The translations under genes were made by a program, and so were the position numbers. Below the pieces are notes generated by a model. The model searched no databases. It had not been told where the DNA came from and worked only from the letters and a program-made list of their open reading frames with translations. Of a stretch of DNA of 53,868 nucleotides, positions 8,596-16,755 are shown in pieces. Every line of letters starts with the position of its first letter. Within the stretch, counting starts at the first letter, position 1. The DNA comes from an uncultured Collinsella sp. (lineage in GTDB: Bacteria > Actinomycetota > Coriobacteriia > Coriobacteriales > Coriobacteriaceae), in assembly GCA_900758885.1 (NCBI GenBank), contig CAAETD010000023.1, positions 1 to 53,868 of the forward strand, written 5' to 3'.

Positions 8596-8640
8596 ATAAA
8601 AAGAGAACGCGGGGCGTCCGAATTGCTCCGGACGCCCCGC
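8596..8640 (-). terminator. Terminator of the peptidase gene
   Basis: A perfect 12-bp GC-rich stem (8609-8620 with 8629-8640) with an 8-base loop is followed on the minus strand by TTCTCTTTTT. It lies directly after the Xaa-Pro peptidase stop codon. The A-run on the other side could also stop plus-strand transcripts. Confidence 0.88.
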
Positions 8641-8663
8641 CCAAAAAATTCTATCGAAATGGG

Positions 8664-9794
8664 CTAGCAATCGATGATGTGCAGGTCGTGCGGGGTCTTG
8701 GTGAAGGGCTCATAGCCGTTCTCGGTGACCACGCCGTAGTCCTCCAGGCGCACGCCGCCCACACCGGGCAGATACACGCCGGGCTCCATGGTGATAACCG
8801 AGCCGACCTCGATGGTGTTCTTGCTGCGGTTGAAGTTGGGCAGCTCATGGATGTCGATGCCCACGCCGTGGCCCAGACCATGGTTGTAGTAATCGCCATA
8901 GCCGGCATCACCGATGATCTTCTTGGAAAGCTTGAAAATGTCGTTGCCCTCGACGCCCGGATGGATGGCGGCGACGCACTCCTCGTGCGTACGGCGCACG
9001 AGCGCGTACAGGTCGAGCTGCTCCTGGGTAGGCTCGCCCATCACGACGGTGCGCGTCATGTCGGAACGATAATCGCAGTAGCCCGCACCGTAATCCATGA
9101 GGACGAAGTCGCCCTTCTCAATCACGCGGTCGCTCGGCACGGCATGCGGGTTGGCGGTGTTGGGGCCGCTCGCCACGATGGAGCCGAAGGCCAGGCTGTC
9201 GGCGCCGTTGGCGAACATAAAGTTCTCGAGCTCGTTGCGAACCTGCTTCTCGGTCATACCAGGCTTAATAAAGCCGAGCATGTGCTGGAAGGCGGCGTCG
9301 GTGATCGACTGTGCGTGGCGCATGAGCTCAATCTCCTCGGCATCCTTGATGGCGCGCATCTTGCGGATGTCGTCGTGCATCAGCGGCAGCATGCAGGCGA
9401 CGGAGCGGTCCTCCAGGCCGCGCTGAATGCCCTGGTAGAAATTAATCTGCATATCATCCTCGACAGCGCAGACGCGGCACTTGTTGGCCGCGATCTTGCC
9501 GGCGACCCAACCGGGGATGGTGCCCTCATCCATGTCGTAGACCCAGGGGCTGCCGGCGGGCGTGTTCTCCTCAAAGCTGTTGAGGTAGCGCGAGTCGGTG
9601 TGGAACAGGCACTGGTCGGCCGTAATAAACGCCGCGTGCGGGAACTCGAAGGTGTAGTCGAAAACGCCCTTCACGCCCGTAAGCCAACGAAGGTTGGCCT
9701 CGTCGCGCACCACGATGGCGTCGTAGCCACGCTCGGCCATAAGGGCACGGACACGCTCGATACGACCGGCAGGACCGGCAGCAAACTCAGACAT
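8664..9794 (-). CDS. M24 family Xaa-Pro aminopeptidase
   Basis: This is a 376-residue cytosolic metallopeptidase. An N-terminal creatinase-type domain (1-about 140) precedes the pita-bread catalytic domain. Metal-ligand motifs are all present: LMDYGAG and SDMTRT (aspartates), GHGVGIDIHE (histidine), MEPGVY and RLEDYG (glutamates). It removes N-terminal residues before proline and helps peptide salvage. The start has a good SD (AAGAAAGGAAT). It is a single-gene unit between the aroB-like gene and the efp operon. Confidence 0.94.
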   Translation of the reverse strand: MSEFAAGPAGRIERVRALMAERGYDAIVVRDEANLRWLTGVKGVFDYTFEFPHAAFITADQCLFHTDSRYLNSFEENTPAGSPWVYDMDEGTIPGWVAGKIAANKCRVCAVEDDMQINFYQGIQRGLEDRSVACMLPLMHDDIRKMRAIKDAEEIELMRHAQSITDAAFQHMLGFIKPGMTEKQVRNELENFMFANGADSLAFGSIVASGPNTANPHAVPSDRVIEKGDFVLMDYGAGYCDYRSDMTRTVVMGEPTQEQLDLYALVRRTHEECVAAIHPGVEGNDIFKLSKKIIGDAGYGDYYNHGLGHGVGIDIHELPNFNRSKNTIEVGSVITMEPGVYLPGVGGVRLEDYGVVTENGYEPFTKTPHDLHIIDC

Positions 9795-9826
9795 GCAGAT
9801 TCCTTTCTTGTTGTCTCAATATAGAC

Positions 9827-9888
9827 GGGACGGGTCTCAACCGAACGACGGAATCGCATGCGATCCGCAACCGATTGGAAACCCGCCC
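9827..9888 (-). promoter_or_regulatory. Structured leader before the peptidase gene
   Basis: In the 132-bp gap between the aroB-like stop and the peptidase start, an 8-bp stem with one wobble pair (9831-9838 with 9878-9885), extended by three G-C pairs with a bulge, encloses a perfect 12-bp palindrome ATCGCATGCGAT (9853-9864). There is no U-tract. A TTGACA hexamer (9920-9915, minus) lies upstream but the expected -10 is poor. The region may be a leader RNA or an operator. Confidence 0.4.
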
Positions 9889-9926
9889 CTCAACATGATA
9901 CGAAAGACGATGGATGTCAATAAATC

Positions 9927-11036
9927 TTAGAGAAGTTCTTTGCGAGCAGCCAAGTAGGCGTGAGCATGGCGCTCAAGAACCTCGTCCTCAACGCTCGTTA
10001 GACGAATGGCGCCGAGTGCAGCGGGCAGCGGCAACATACTGCGGTTCGAGCGAACAAACTGCTGCCTACGGAACTCCTCGATATAAACGGCAGGCTCCAG
10101 ATCGAAGGCAAGCTCCTCGATGCCAAAGTCCTCCAGGCAGTCATCGACCTCAAAGACGTAATCGATATCGAAATCGCAGGCATCATGTGCTAGGCGCGCC
10201 TCAAAGCGCATGCCCTCGGACAACAGCTGGTAGGCAGGGACCTGCGAAGCGGCATCGCCCAAGCAGGCGCGCAAGGTACGCTCCCCCGTTTTGCCAAAAT
10301 CGAGAGCATGGCGGGCGCTCGGGTTCGTTGCCGTCAGCACGTCTTTACGGGCAGTCTGAGACCATTGAACGGCATTGACGAGTGCGACCTCTTCGCCCGC
10401 GAGAATCTCGGGGACGGTCTCAGTAAACTGATTCCAGCGGGACTTACTGCTCGAAAGCATGGTGCCAACAAGTACCACATAGCCGAGCTTGAGGTCCTCG
10501 GGGTCCGTCTCGCGAACAAGGTCGAGGTCACACACGACCAAGCCCGGTTCGGGACGGAACGCGATGGCGGGAAGCGCATTCGCCGACGAGGCGACGAGCG
10601 GCTTCATGGTCGTCGCGACCGTGAGCATGGCGTCGAAGGTCGTCGGCAACAGCGCGCACTCGGTTCGGCCGCACCACTGGTTGGCGCACCAGCTAACAAC
10701 CGAGCAGGTTGCGGCATCGCCAACGGCGACAACCAGATCGTCGCAGGTAATGCCGTTGGCAGACAGGGCGCCAAAGATCGCATCGGCATCGGCCAGCGTG
10801 GCACCAGCAGGCGAAAGCTCAAGGACTAGCAGCGACACGGCAAAGCCGGCGTCGACCAGCGCATGCTCGACGACCTCACCAAAACGCTCTGACGTGTCGT
10901 CGTTCCAAACGACCATCGCGCGCTTAGGCTTGCCCACAGCCGAGGAAAACATGCGCGACAGCTCATCGAACGCGCCCAATCCGACGCGGACATCGACACT
11001 GCGGTTTTGGAAATTGATCAGTTGACGGCGAATCAT
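9927..11036 (-). CDS. AroB-like protein with degenerate active site
   Basis: This 369-residue protein aligns along its length with 3-dehydroquinate synthase: the start, the PTT motif (131-133), a GLVVCDLDLV segment (165-174) and the DFGKTG block (246-251) all fall in the expected order. The residues that should hold zinc are missing: GFAEVIKH of AroB is GYVVLVGT (185-192), the FGHTxGH pair is FGKTGER, and SHGE is SEGM (273-276). The glycine-rich NAD loop (GGGVxGDxxGF) is VGDAATCSVVSW. One lysine of the 'GGK' motif is kept (145). It is translationally coupled to shikimate kinase (ATGA overlap). A standard DHQ synthase reaction is therefore unlikely; it may be a pseudoenzyme, a partner subunit or a new activity. 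Confidence 0.8.
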   Translation of the reverse strand: MIRRQLINFQNRSVDVRVGLGAFDELSRMFSSAVGKPKRAMVVWNDDTSERFGEVVEHALVDAGFAVSLLVLELSPAGATLADADAIFGALSANGITCDDLVVAVGDAATCSVVSWCANQWCGRTECALLPTTFDAMLTVATTMKPLVASSANALPAIAFRPEPGLVVCDLDLVRETDPEDLKLGYVVLVGTMLSSSKSRWNQFTETVPEILAGEEVALVNAVQWSQTARKDVLTATNPSARHALDFGKTGERTLRACLGDAASQVPAYQLLSEGMRFEARLAHDACDFDIDYVFEVDDCLEDFGIEELAFDLEPAVYIEEFRRQQFVRSNRSMLPLPAALGAIRLTSVEDEVLERHAHAYLAARKELL

Positions 11037-11566
11037 AGCAGCCCACGCTCCAAAAGCATCTCGGCACAAAGGTAGGAAACGTCCTCGAAGGACTTGTTGC
11101 GAATATCAAGGGTAAGGTCGGCGGCCTGGCGATACAGCGGACGGCGATGCTCAAACAGGCGCGCGGCATGCTCGGGAGAGCGAAAATCGGGGCGCGTGTC
11201 GGACCGACGAATCTGGCGAATCGAATCCTCAAAGTCGCCCTCGAGGTACACGCACGTACCCATTTCGTGCATCAGCTCAATATTCACCGGCGTTTCGACG
11301 ATACCGCCCCCGCACGAAACCAACAGGCTGCGCTCGCTTTGGAGCGAACGGAGCGCCGAGGTCTCGAGCTCGCGAAAACGACCCTCACCCTCAGTCTCAA
11401 AAATCTCGGTTACCGACTTGCCGCAACGGCGCACGACCAGGCGGTCGGTATCGATAAAACGCCGCTTGAACATGGTTCCGACGTTGCGCGCGAGCGTCGA
11501 TTTGCCCGCGCCCAAAAAGCCGATAAAGAAGATATGGTCGCAGCCGTGTTTGGTGTGCTGGGACAT
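11033..11566 (-). CDS. aroK: Shikimate kinase
   Basis: This enzyme phosphorylates shikimate in aromatic amino acid synthesis. The 177-residue protein has Walker A GFLGAGKST, the shikimate-binding DTD (FIDTDRL), FRELE, the CGGG loop (SCGGGIV) and the lid/adenine-binding RRPLY, so it looks active. It overlaps the AroB-like gene by 4 bases and starts 8 bases after yqeG. The intact kinase beside a degenerate AroB homologue is notable. Confidence 0.92.
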   Translation of the reverse strand: MSQHTKHGCDHIFFIGFLGAGKSTLARNVGTMFKRRFIDTDRLVVRRCGKSVTEIFETEGEGRFRELETSALRSLQSERSLLVSCGGGIVETPVNIELMHEMGTCVYLEGDFEDSIRQIRRSDTRPDFRSPEHAARLFEHRRPLYRQAADLTLDIRNKSFEDVSYLCAEMLLERGLL

Positions 11567-11574
11567 AGCGAGAC

Positions 11575-12072
11575 CTATTCCTCGCAGGGAAGGTCGCGCA
11601 GGGCCCGGCGCTCAAAGATACGGAAGATCTGCGTATACCACAGGTCCTGCGTCGCCTGCGGCTTAACCAAGATGGTATCGACGCCGGCGACGTTGCCGCT
11701 CCACACGTCCGTGTAGAGCTGATCACCGATCAGCACCGCCTCGTCGGCCGTGGCGCCGAGGCGCTTAAGACCCGCCTTGAGGGCAAACGGCGCCGGCTTC
11801 ATAGCGTGGCTGATGGCCTCGAGTCCCAGCTCGCGTGCAGAGCTCATGACCTGGTCGCGATGCCAGTTGTTGGACACCATGCACAGCTTAAAACCTTTGG
11901 CGCGGGCGGCGTCGAGCCAAGCGGAAACCGCGGTGGGAACCTGCTCGGTGTCGCGCGGCACGAGGGTGTTATCGCGATCGAGCAGAATGGCGCGTTTACC
12001 GTCGGCCCACAGGGTATCAAGGTCGATGCGATCGACCGAGGCAACGTATCGTTTGGGGCTAAAAATCCTCAT
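11575..12072 (-). CDS. yqeG: YqeG family HAD-IIIA phosphatase
   Basis: This is a 165-residue haloacid-dehalogenase phosphatase. Motif I is DRDNTL at residues 32-37, motif II the Ser in MVSNN, motif III the lysine in MKPAP and motif IV GDQLYTDV. Family members act on phosphoglycerol-type substrates in some bacteria, but the substrate here is unknown. The start is the ATG at 12072, one base after the mltG stop; the longer frame's 75 N-terminal residues have Arg/Pro-rich composition and are out-of-frame reading of mltG. Confidence 0.9.
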   Translation of the reverse strand: MRIFSPKRYVASVDRIDLDTLWADGKRAILLDRDNTLVPRDTEQVPTAVSAWLDAARAKGFKLCMVSNNWHRDQVMSSARELGLEAISHAMKPAPFALKAGLKRLGATADEAVLIGDQLYTDVWSGNVAGVDTILVKPQATQDLWYTQIFRIFERRALRDLPCEE

Positions 12073-12073
12073 G

Positions 12074-13507
12074 TTAATTCCAAGACTGTTGATGCTCTTC
12101 GTAGGTTTGCGAGAAGTACTCCTCGTCCTGCGTAATGTAGAAATACAGGTCCTCGGAGTCGGTCGGCTCAAGCGTGGCCTTGAGTGCCTCGAGCGACGGA
12201 GAGCAGATGGGCGTGGGCGGCAGACCCTCGTGTTTATAGGTGTTATACGGACTATCGCTCTGCAGGTCGTCGGCGGTAACCTCGCCACCGGTGACATACA
12301 TCATGGTCGCATCGCTGTTGAGATAGCGCAGACCGTCGAGCTTGCCGGCAAGGCGGTTGTAGAAGACCGAGGCCACGTGCGCACGTTGATCGGCGTTGAG
12401 GCCCTCGCGCTCAACGATAGAGGCCAAGTTGACGATGTCGTAGTCGGACATCTCCACACCGTAGTGTTCCTTGATCTTGGCTTCGCAGCTCGCAAAGTCA
12501 AGCGACTTGTACTCGGTCTTAAACTGATCGAGCATAGCGCGAATCACGCCATCGGCCGTCGGCGAATCACCCAACGAATAGGTCTTGGGGAACAAGAAAC
12601 CCTCGAGCGAGTCGTTGGCGGCGCCCTTAAGGAAGCTATAGTCGTCCACGTAGTTGGAGGCCTTGGCCTGGTTGAGGAAGTCTTCCTTAGAGATGCTGTC
12701 GTAGGCCTGAGCCACACGGTCGGCGACTTGATCGACCGTCAGGCCCTCAGGGATAGTCAGCGTATTGGAGCCCGCGTTGGGGCCTTCCATGAGCTGCTGA
12801 ACAACCTTGGTCGCATCCATGAGTGTGGTGAACGAATAATCACCAGGCTTGAGCGACATATCGGCGTTGAGCTTTTTCACCGCCGCATAGTAATCCTTGG
12901 GATTTTCTACGATATGGTTCTCGGAGAGAATCGAAGCGATGCTGTCACCCGAGGCACCATCGGGAATCGTGATAGTAACCTGCTGGCCTGCAACGACTTT
13001 CGCACCCTCACCGCCAAAGAAGCCCTTGACGGCTGGCACGACAAAGAAAACGATCGCGACAAGCGCAAGCACGGCAACAACGCCACCGATAATCATAGGC
13101 ACCGGGGAGCTTTTCTTTTGAGCACCGCGACGAGCATGCGTGTTGTAGCTCGAGCGGGTCGCCGGAGCAACGCCATGCGAACCACGAGCGTGATGCGAAT
13201 GCGATTGGGGGGCCTGCGTTCGCTGGGTAGGTGCCTGCTGCTTAAAGCGGGTGCCGCCTGCAGGCTGGGCCGTACGAGCAGTGGGCTGCTGAGCCGCGTG
13301 AGAAGCCGAATGCTGAACCGAACGAGCAGAAGGCTGCTGACCCGTCCGTTGAACAGGTTGGGCCGAACGAGAGAAGGACTGCGCCGGGCGCGCGGCAGGC
13401 TGAGCTGCGCGCTGCGTCGGCTGTGCCGGACGCTGGCCAGGCTGGGCACGGCGCGACGCCGGCTGCTGTGTACGATTCGGCTGGCGCGGATCGGAAGCAC
13501 TAGGCAT
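12074..13507 (-). CDS. mltG: Endolytic murein transglycosylase MltG
   Basis: MltG cleaves nascent glycan strands and acts at the membrane as a terminator of peptidoglycan synthesis. The 477-residue protein has a cytoplasmic Gln/Pro/Ala/Arg-rich N-terminus of about 136 residues, one transmembrane helix (about 137-160) and the extracellular YceG domain, with the catalytic glutamate in ASIVEREG. The ATG at 13507 overlaps the ruvX stop by 8 bases. The long low-complexity N-terminal tail is not typical; E. coli MltG has almost none. Confidence 0.93.
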   Translation of the reverse strand: MPSASDPRQPNRTQQPASRRAQPGQRPAQPTQRAAQPAARPAQSFSRSAQPVQRTGQQPSARSVQHSASHAAQQPTARTAQPAGGTRFKQQAPTQRTQAPQSHSHHARGSHGVAPATRSSYNTHARRGAQKKSSPVPMIIGGVVAVLALVAIVFFVVPAVKGFFGGEGAKVVAGQQVTITIPDGASGDSIASILSENHIVENPKDYYAAVKKLNADMSLKPGDYSFTTLMDATKVVQQLMEGPNAGSNTLTIPEGLTVDQVADRVAQAYDSISKEDFLNQAKASNYVDDYSFLKGAANDSLEGFLFPKTYSLGDSPTADGVIRAMLDQFKTEYKSLDFASCEAKIKEHYGVEMSDYDIVNLASIVEREGLNADQRAHVASVFYNRLAGKLDGLRYLNSDATMMYVTGGEVTADDLQSDSPYNTYKHEGLPPTPICSPSLEALKATLEPTDSEDLYFYITQDEEYFSQTYEEHQQSWN

Positions 13508-13928
13508 GCGAAACCTCCTCGTTTTTACGATCGAGCCACGTCTGCAAAAACAGGCTGGCGGCAATCATGTCGATCTTGCCCCTCATCTGCTTTTCGTTGA
13601 GTCCCTGCTCGCGCAGGATACGCTTGGCCTCTTGCGAGGACAGACGCTCGTCCTCAAACTCCAACGGAAGATCGAGCTCGTCGGCAATCTTTTGCGCCAC
13701 AGCGGCAACGCGCTCGGCCTGAGGGCCGGGCTCACCGGCCATGGTCAGGGGACGTCCGCTTACCAGGATGTCGGGCTCATAGTCCTCAACCAGGTAGCGG
13801 AACGTCTTGGCCATACCGGTGACCTCGGCAGCCGGAAGCACCTTGACAGGCATCGCCATCTTGCCATCACGGCTCGAGACGGCGATGCCAATCCTGGTCT
13901 CCCCTATGTCCAGCGCGAGCGCAACCAC
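13500..13928 (-). CDS. ruvX: Holliday junction resolvase-like RuvX (YqgF)
   Basis: This is a 142-residue RNase H-fold protein. The family acts as a putative Holliday junction resolvase and in 16S rRNA end processing. Catalytic acidic residues are visible in LALDIGETRIG (Asp 7) and in FEDERLSS and KIDMIAA. The start is GTG, 17 bases after alaS. It overlaps mltG, the usual arrangement alaS-ruvX-mltG. Confidence 0.94.
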   Translation of the reverse strand: MVALALDIGETRIGIAVSSRDGKMAMPVKVLPAAEVTGMAKTFRYLVEDYEPDILVSGRPLTMAGEPGPQAERVAAVAQKIADELDLPLEFEDERLSSQEAKRILREQGLNEKQMRGKIDMIAASLFLQTWLDRKNEEVSHA

Positions 13929-13945
13929 AGCGACTTCTTAGATTC

Positions 13946-16603
13946 TTAGGCGCCGAGCGCGGTCTTAGCGGCCGCGAGGGCATCGGCGATGCCGGCAGCA
14001 TTCTTGCCACCGGCCTGGGCCATGTTGGGACGACCGCCACCGCGACCGTCGACCAGGCCCGCGATCTGCTTGATCACGTTACCGGCGTGGAACCCGGCCT
14101 TCACGGCGTCATCGGAGCCGGCAGCGAGCAGGGCCGGAGTGCCCTTCTCAGTCACGCTGGCGACGACACAAGCGACAGGGCCGGCGACCTTCTGATGCAC
14201 GGTATCCCATACGTTGCGCAGGTCGGCAGCCTCAAGGCACTGGAGCTCGGCGACGACGAGCTTGTAGCCGCCGAGCTCGACGGCATCCTCGATGGCACTG
14301 GAAATGGCGTCGGAGGAGCCACCGGTCAGAGCCTTTTTGAGCTTGTTGGAAGTCTCGCGCAGCTCGGCCTGCAGGTTCTCCACGCGGGCGGGAACCTCGT
14401 CGGCGCGGCACTTGAGCGCAGCGGCGGCGGCGTCAACGAGCGCCAGGCGGTCGGCCATGTAATCGAGAGCGCCCTTGGAGGTCACAGCCTCGATGCGGCG
14501 GACATTCGAGCCCGTGGAGGACTCGGAAATGATCTTGAACAGGCCGATCTCGGCGGTGTTGGCGGCATGCGTACCACCGCAGAGCTCGCGGGAGAACGGC
14601 TGGTCCTCGGCGCCCACGGAGACGACGCGAACGACATCGCCGTACTTCTCGCCAAAGAGGGCGACAGCGCCGGCGGCCTTGGCCTCGTCGATGCCCATGA
14701 CGCGGGTCACGACCGGCTTGGAAGCGAAGATCTGCTGGTTGACCAGATCCTCAACAGCCTTGAGCTGCTCGGAGGACAGGGCCTCGAAGTGCGTGAAGTC
14801 AAAGCGCAGGTGCTCGGGCGTCACCAGCGAGCCGGCCTGGGAGACATGCTCGCCCAGGACCTGCTTAAGCGCAGCGTCGAGCAGGTGGGTGGCGGTGTGG
14901 TTGCGGCGCAGGAAACCACGGCGCTCGGCGTCGAGCACGGCGGTCACGGTAGCACCGACGGTCAGCGTGCCCTCGGCAACGTGTGCGACATGGGCATACA
15001 GGCCGTTGTGGTTCTTGGTATCGGCAACGGTCAGAACAACGCCCTCGGCGGAAAGCTCGCCGGCGTCACCCTGCTGGCCGCCCATCTCGGCGTAGAACGG
15101 GGTGCGGTCGAGCACGACCTCGACGTCCTCGCCGGCGGCAGCGGACTCGACGGACTCGCCGTTGCGAACGATGGCGACAACCTTGGCACCCTCGATCGCA
15201 TCGTTGTCATAGCCGTCGAACTCGGTCGCGACGACCTTGTCGGAAAGCTCGACCCACACGTCGTTGAAGCTGCCCCAGGCATCGCCCTTGGCGTTGGCAC
15301 GAGCGCGGGCCTTCTGGTCCTCCATGCAGGCGGTGAAGCCGTCCATGTCGACGTCGTGGCCAGCAGCGCCGGCGATCTCGACAGTCAGGTCAATGGGGAA
15401 ACCAAAGGTGTCGTGCAGCTTAAAGGCAACGTCGCCCGGAAGGACGGCGCCGTCGGCGAGCGCGGCCAGGGCCTCGTCCAGGTAAACACGGCCGTTGTCG
15501 AGCGTCGTGGAGAAGCGCTCCTCCTCGGAGGCGACAATACCCTTAACGAGCGCGACGTTCTTGAGCAGCTCGGGATAGGCCTCGCCCATCTGAGCGTTGA
15601 CCTCGTCGATGAACTTAGTCAGGAAGGCGCCCTCGATGCCCAGCAGGCGGCCGTGAAACACGGCACGGCGGAGCAGGCGGCGCAGGACGTACTCGCGGCC
15701 CTCGTTACCGGGCAGGATGCCGTCCGAGATCATAAAGTCGACGGCACGGGAGTGGTCGGCGATGATGCGCAGAGAACGGCTAGCACCGGAGTAATCGTCG
15801 GCGTCATAGGTCTTACCGCTGATCTCCTCGCCCAGCTTGATGAGATGCTGCATCAGATCGCCGTCGTAGTTGGCGGTCTTGTGCTGCATGATGGCGGCCA
15901 TGCGCTCAAGGCCCATGCCCGTATCGAGGTTACGGTGCGGCAGCTCCGGCATGGAGCCGTCCTCCTGGCGATCGTACTGGGTAAAGACGAGGTTCCAGAA
16001 CTCCAGGAAGCGGTCGCAGTCGCAGCCGGGCTTGCAGTCGGGACTACCGCAGCCGACCTCCTCGCCCATGTCAAAGTAGATCTCGGAGCAGGGACCGCAG
16101 GGGCCAGTGGGGCCAGCGGCCCAGAAGTTGTCGTCCTCGCCCAGGCGGGAGATGTGGTCCTCGGCAACGCCCAGAGAACGCCACACGTCGTGGGTCTCGT
16201 CGTCCTCGGTAAAGACGGTAAAGTACAGGCGGTCGAGCGGCAGCTTGAACTCCTTGGTGATGAGCTCAAAGGCCCAGGCGCAAGCCTGCTGCTTGGAGAC
16301 GCCGCCAAAGGAGAAGTCGCCGAGCATCTCGAAGAAGGACAGGTGACGGCCGTCCTCGCCGATGCAATCGATGTCGTTGGTGCGGACGCACTTCTGGCAG
16401 GAGATAGCGCCGATCTCCTTCATGGTCTTCTTGCCCTGGTAGTACTCCTTAAACTGGTTCATGCCGGCGTTGGCAAGCAGCAGCGAAGGATCGTCGGGGA
16501 CGAGGGACGAAGAAGGATAGAGCTTAAGACCGCGCTCCTCAAAGAAGTTGAGGAACTTGGAGCGAATCTCGGCCGTAGTCATTGACGGGTAGTCAGCACT
16601 CAT
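13946..16603 (-). CDS. alaS: Alanyl-tRNA synthetase
   Basis: AlaRS charges tRNA-Ala with alanine and edits mischarged tRNA. The 885-residue protein has the N-terminal class II core (TTAEIRSKFLNFFEERG), the editing domain with HTATHLLDAAL and CGGTHAANTAEIG, and a C-terminal Ala-rich C-Ala domain (GGGRPNMAQAGGKNAAG). The start has a good SD (GAGGAG, 9 bases upstream). A candidate -35/-10 pair lies at 16677-16650, directly after the terminator of the preceding gene, so alaS heads the operon down to the AroB-like gene. Confidence 0.97.
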   Translation of the reverse strand: MSADYPSMTTAEIRSKFLNFFEERGLKLYPSSSLVPDDPSLLLANAGMNQFKEYYQGKKTMKEIGAISCQKCVRTNDIDCIGEDGRHLSFFEMLGDFSFGGVSKQQACAWAFELITKEFKLPLDRLYFTVFTEDDETHDVWRSLGVAEDHISRLGEDDNFWAAGPTGPCGPCSEIYFDMGEEVGCGSPDCKPGCDCDRFLEFWNLVFTQYDRQEDGSMPELPHRNLDTGMGLERMAAIMQHKTANYDGDLMQHLIKLGEEISGKTYDADDYSGASRSLRIIADHSRAVDFMISDGILPGNEGREYVLRRLLRRAVFHGRLLGIEGAFLTKFIDEVNAQMGEAYPELLKNVALVKGIVASEEERFSTTLDNGRVYLDEALAALADGAVLPGDVAFKLHDTFGFPIDLTVEIAGAAGHDVDMDGFTACMEDQKARARANAKGDAWGSFNDVWVELSDKVVATEFDGYDNDAIEGAKVVAIVRNGESVESAAAGEDVEVVLDRTPFYAEMGGQQGDAGELSAEGVVLTVADTKNHNGLYAHVAHVAEGTLTVGATVTAVLDAERRGFLRRNHTATHLLDAALKQVLGEHVSQAGSLVTPEHLRFDFTHFEALSSEQLKAVEDLVNQQIFASKPVVTRVMGIDEAKAAGAVALFGEKYGDVVRVVSVGAEDQPFSRELCGGTHAANTAEIGLFKIISESSTGSNVRRIEAVTSKGALDYMADRLALVDAAAAALKCRADEVPARVENLQAELRETSNKLKKALTGGSSDAISSAIEDAVELGGYKLVVAELQCLEAADLRNVWDTVHQKVAGPVACVVASVTEKGTPALLAAGSDDAVKAGFHAGNVIKQIAGLVDGRGGGRPNMAQAGGKNAAGIADALAAAKTALGA

Positions 16604-16649
16604 AGAGGGAATCTCCTCGGTTTCACATCGAAACAGTTCAAACGTAACG

Positions 16650-16677
16650 ATATTACCATCCCACCGCGCAAGTGCAA
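16650..16677 (-). promoter_or_regulatory. Candidate alaS promoter
   Basis: On the minus strand TTGCAC (16677-16672) and TAATAT (16655-16650) are separated by 16 bases. They lie about 50 bases before the alaS ATG. The -10 matches at four of six positions. No T-box features are visible in the short leader. Confidence 0.5.
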
Positions 16678-16705
16678 AAAAGAGGGCCGGCACAATGCCA
16701 GCCCT
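16675..16705 (-). terminator. Terminator after the AI-2E permease
   Basis: A 10-bp stem with one G-U pair (16683-16692 with 16696-16705) and a 3-base loop is followed on the minus strand by CTTTTTTG. It closes the sigma-factor operon and separates it from alaS. Confidence 0.9.
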
Positions 16706-16755
16706 TCAGCGAAATTGCATGTTAGCGCGTATGAATGTTAACCCGAATTACCCCG

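Noticed and set aside
9895..9920. TTGACA before the peptidase as a full promoter
   Set aside because: The hexamer at the correct distance (CATGTT) fits -10 at only three positions; TATCAT is 14 bases away, too close.
14087..16585. Plus-strand frame of 832 codons opposite alaS
   Set aside because: Low-complexity Gly/Val/Leu/Asp reading of alaS; no SD, no domain.
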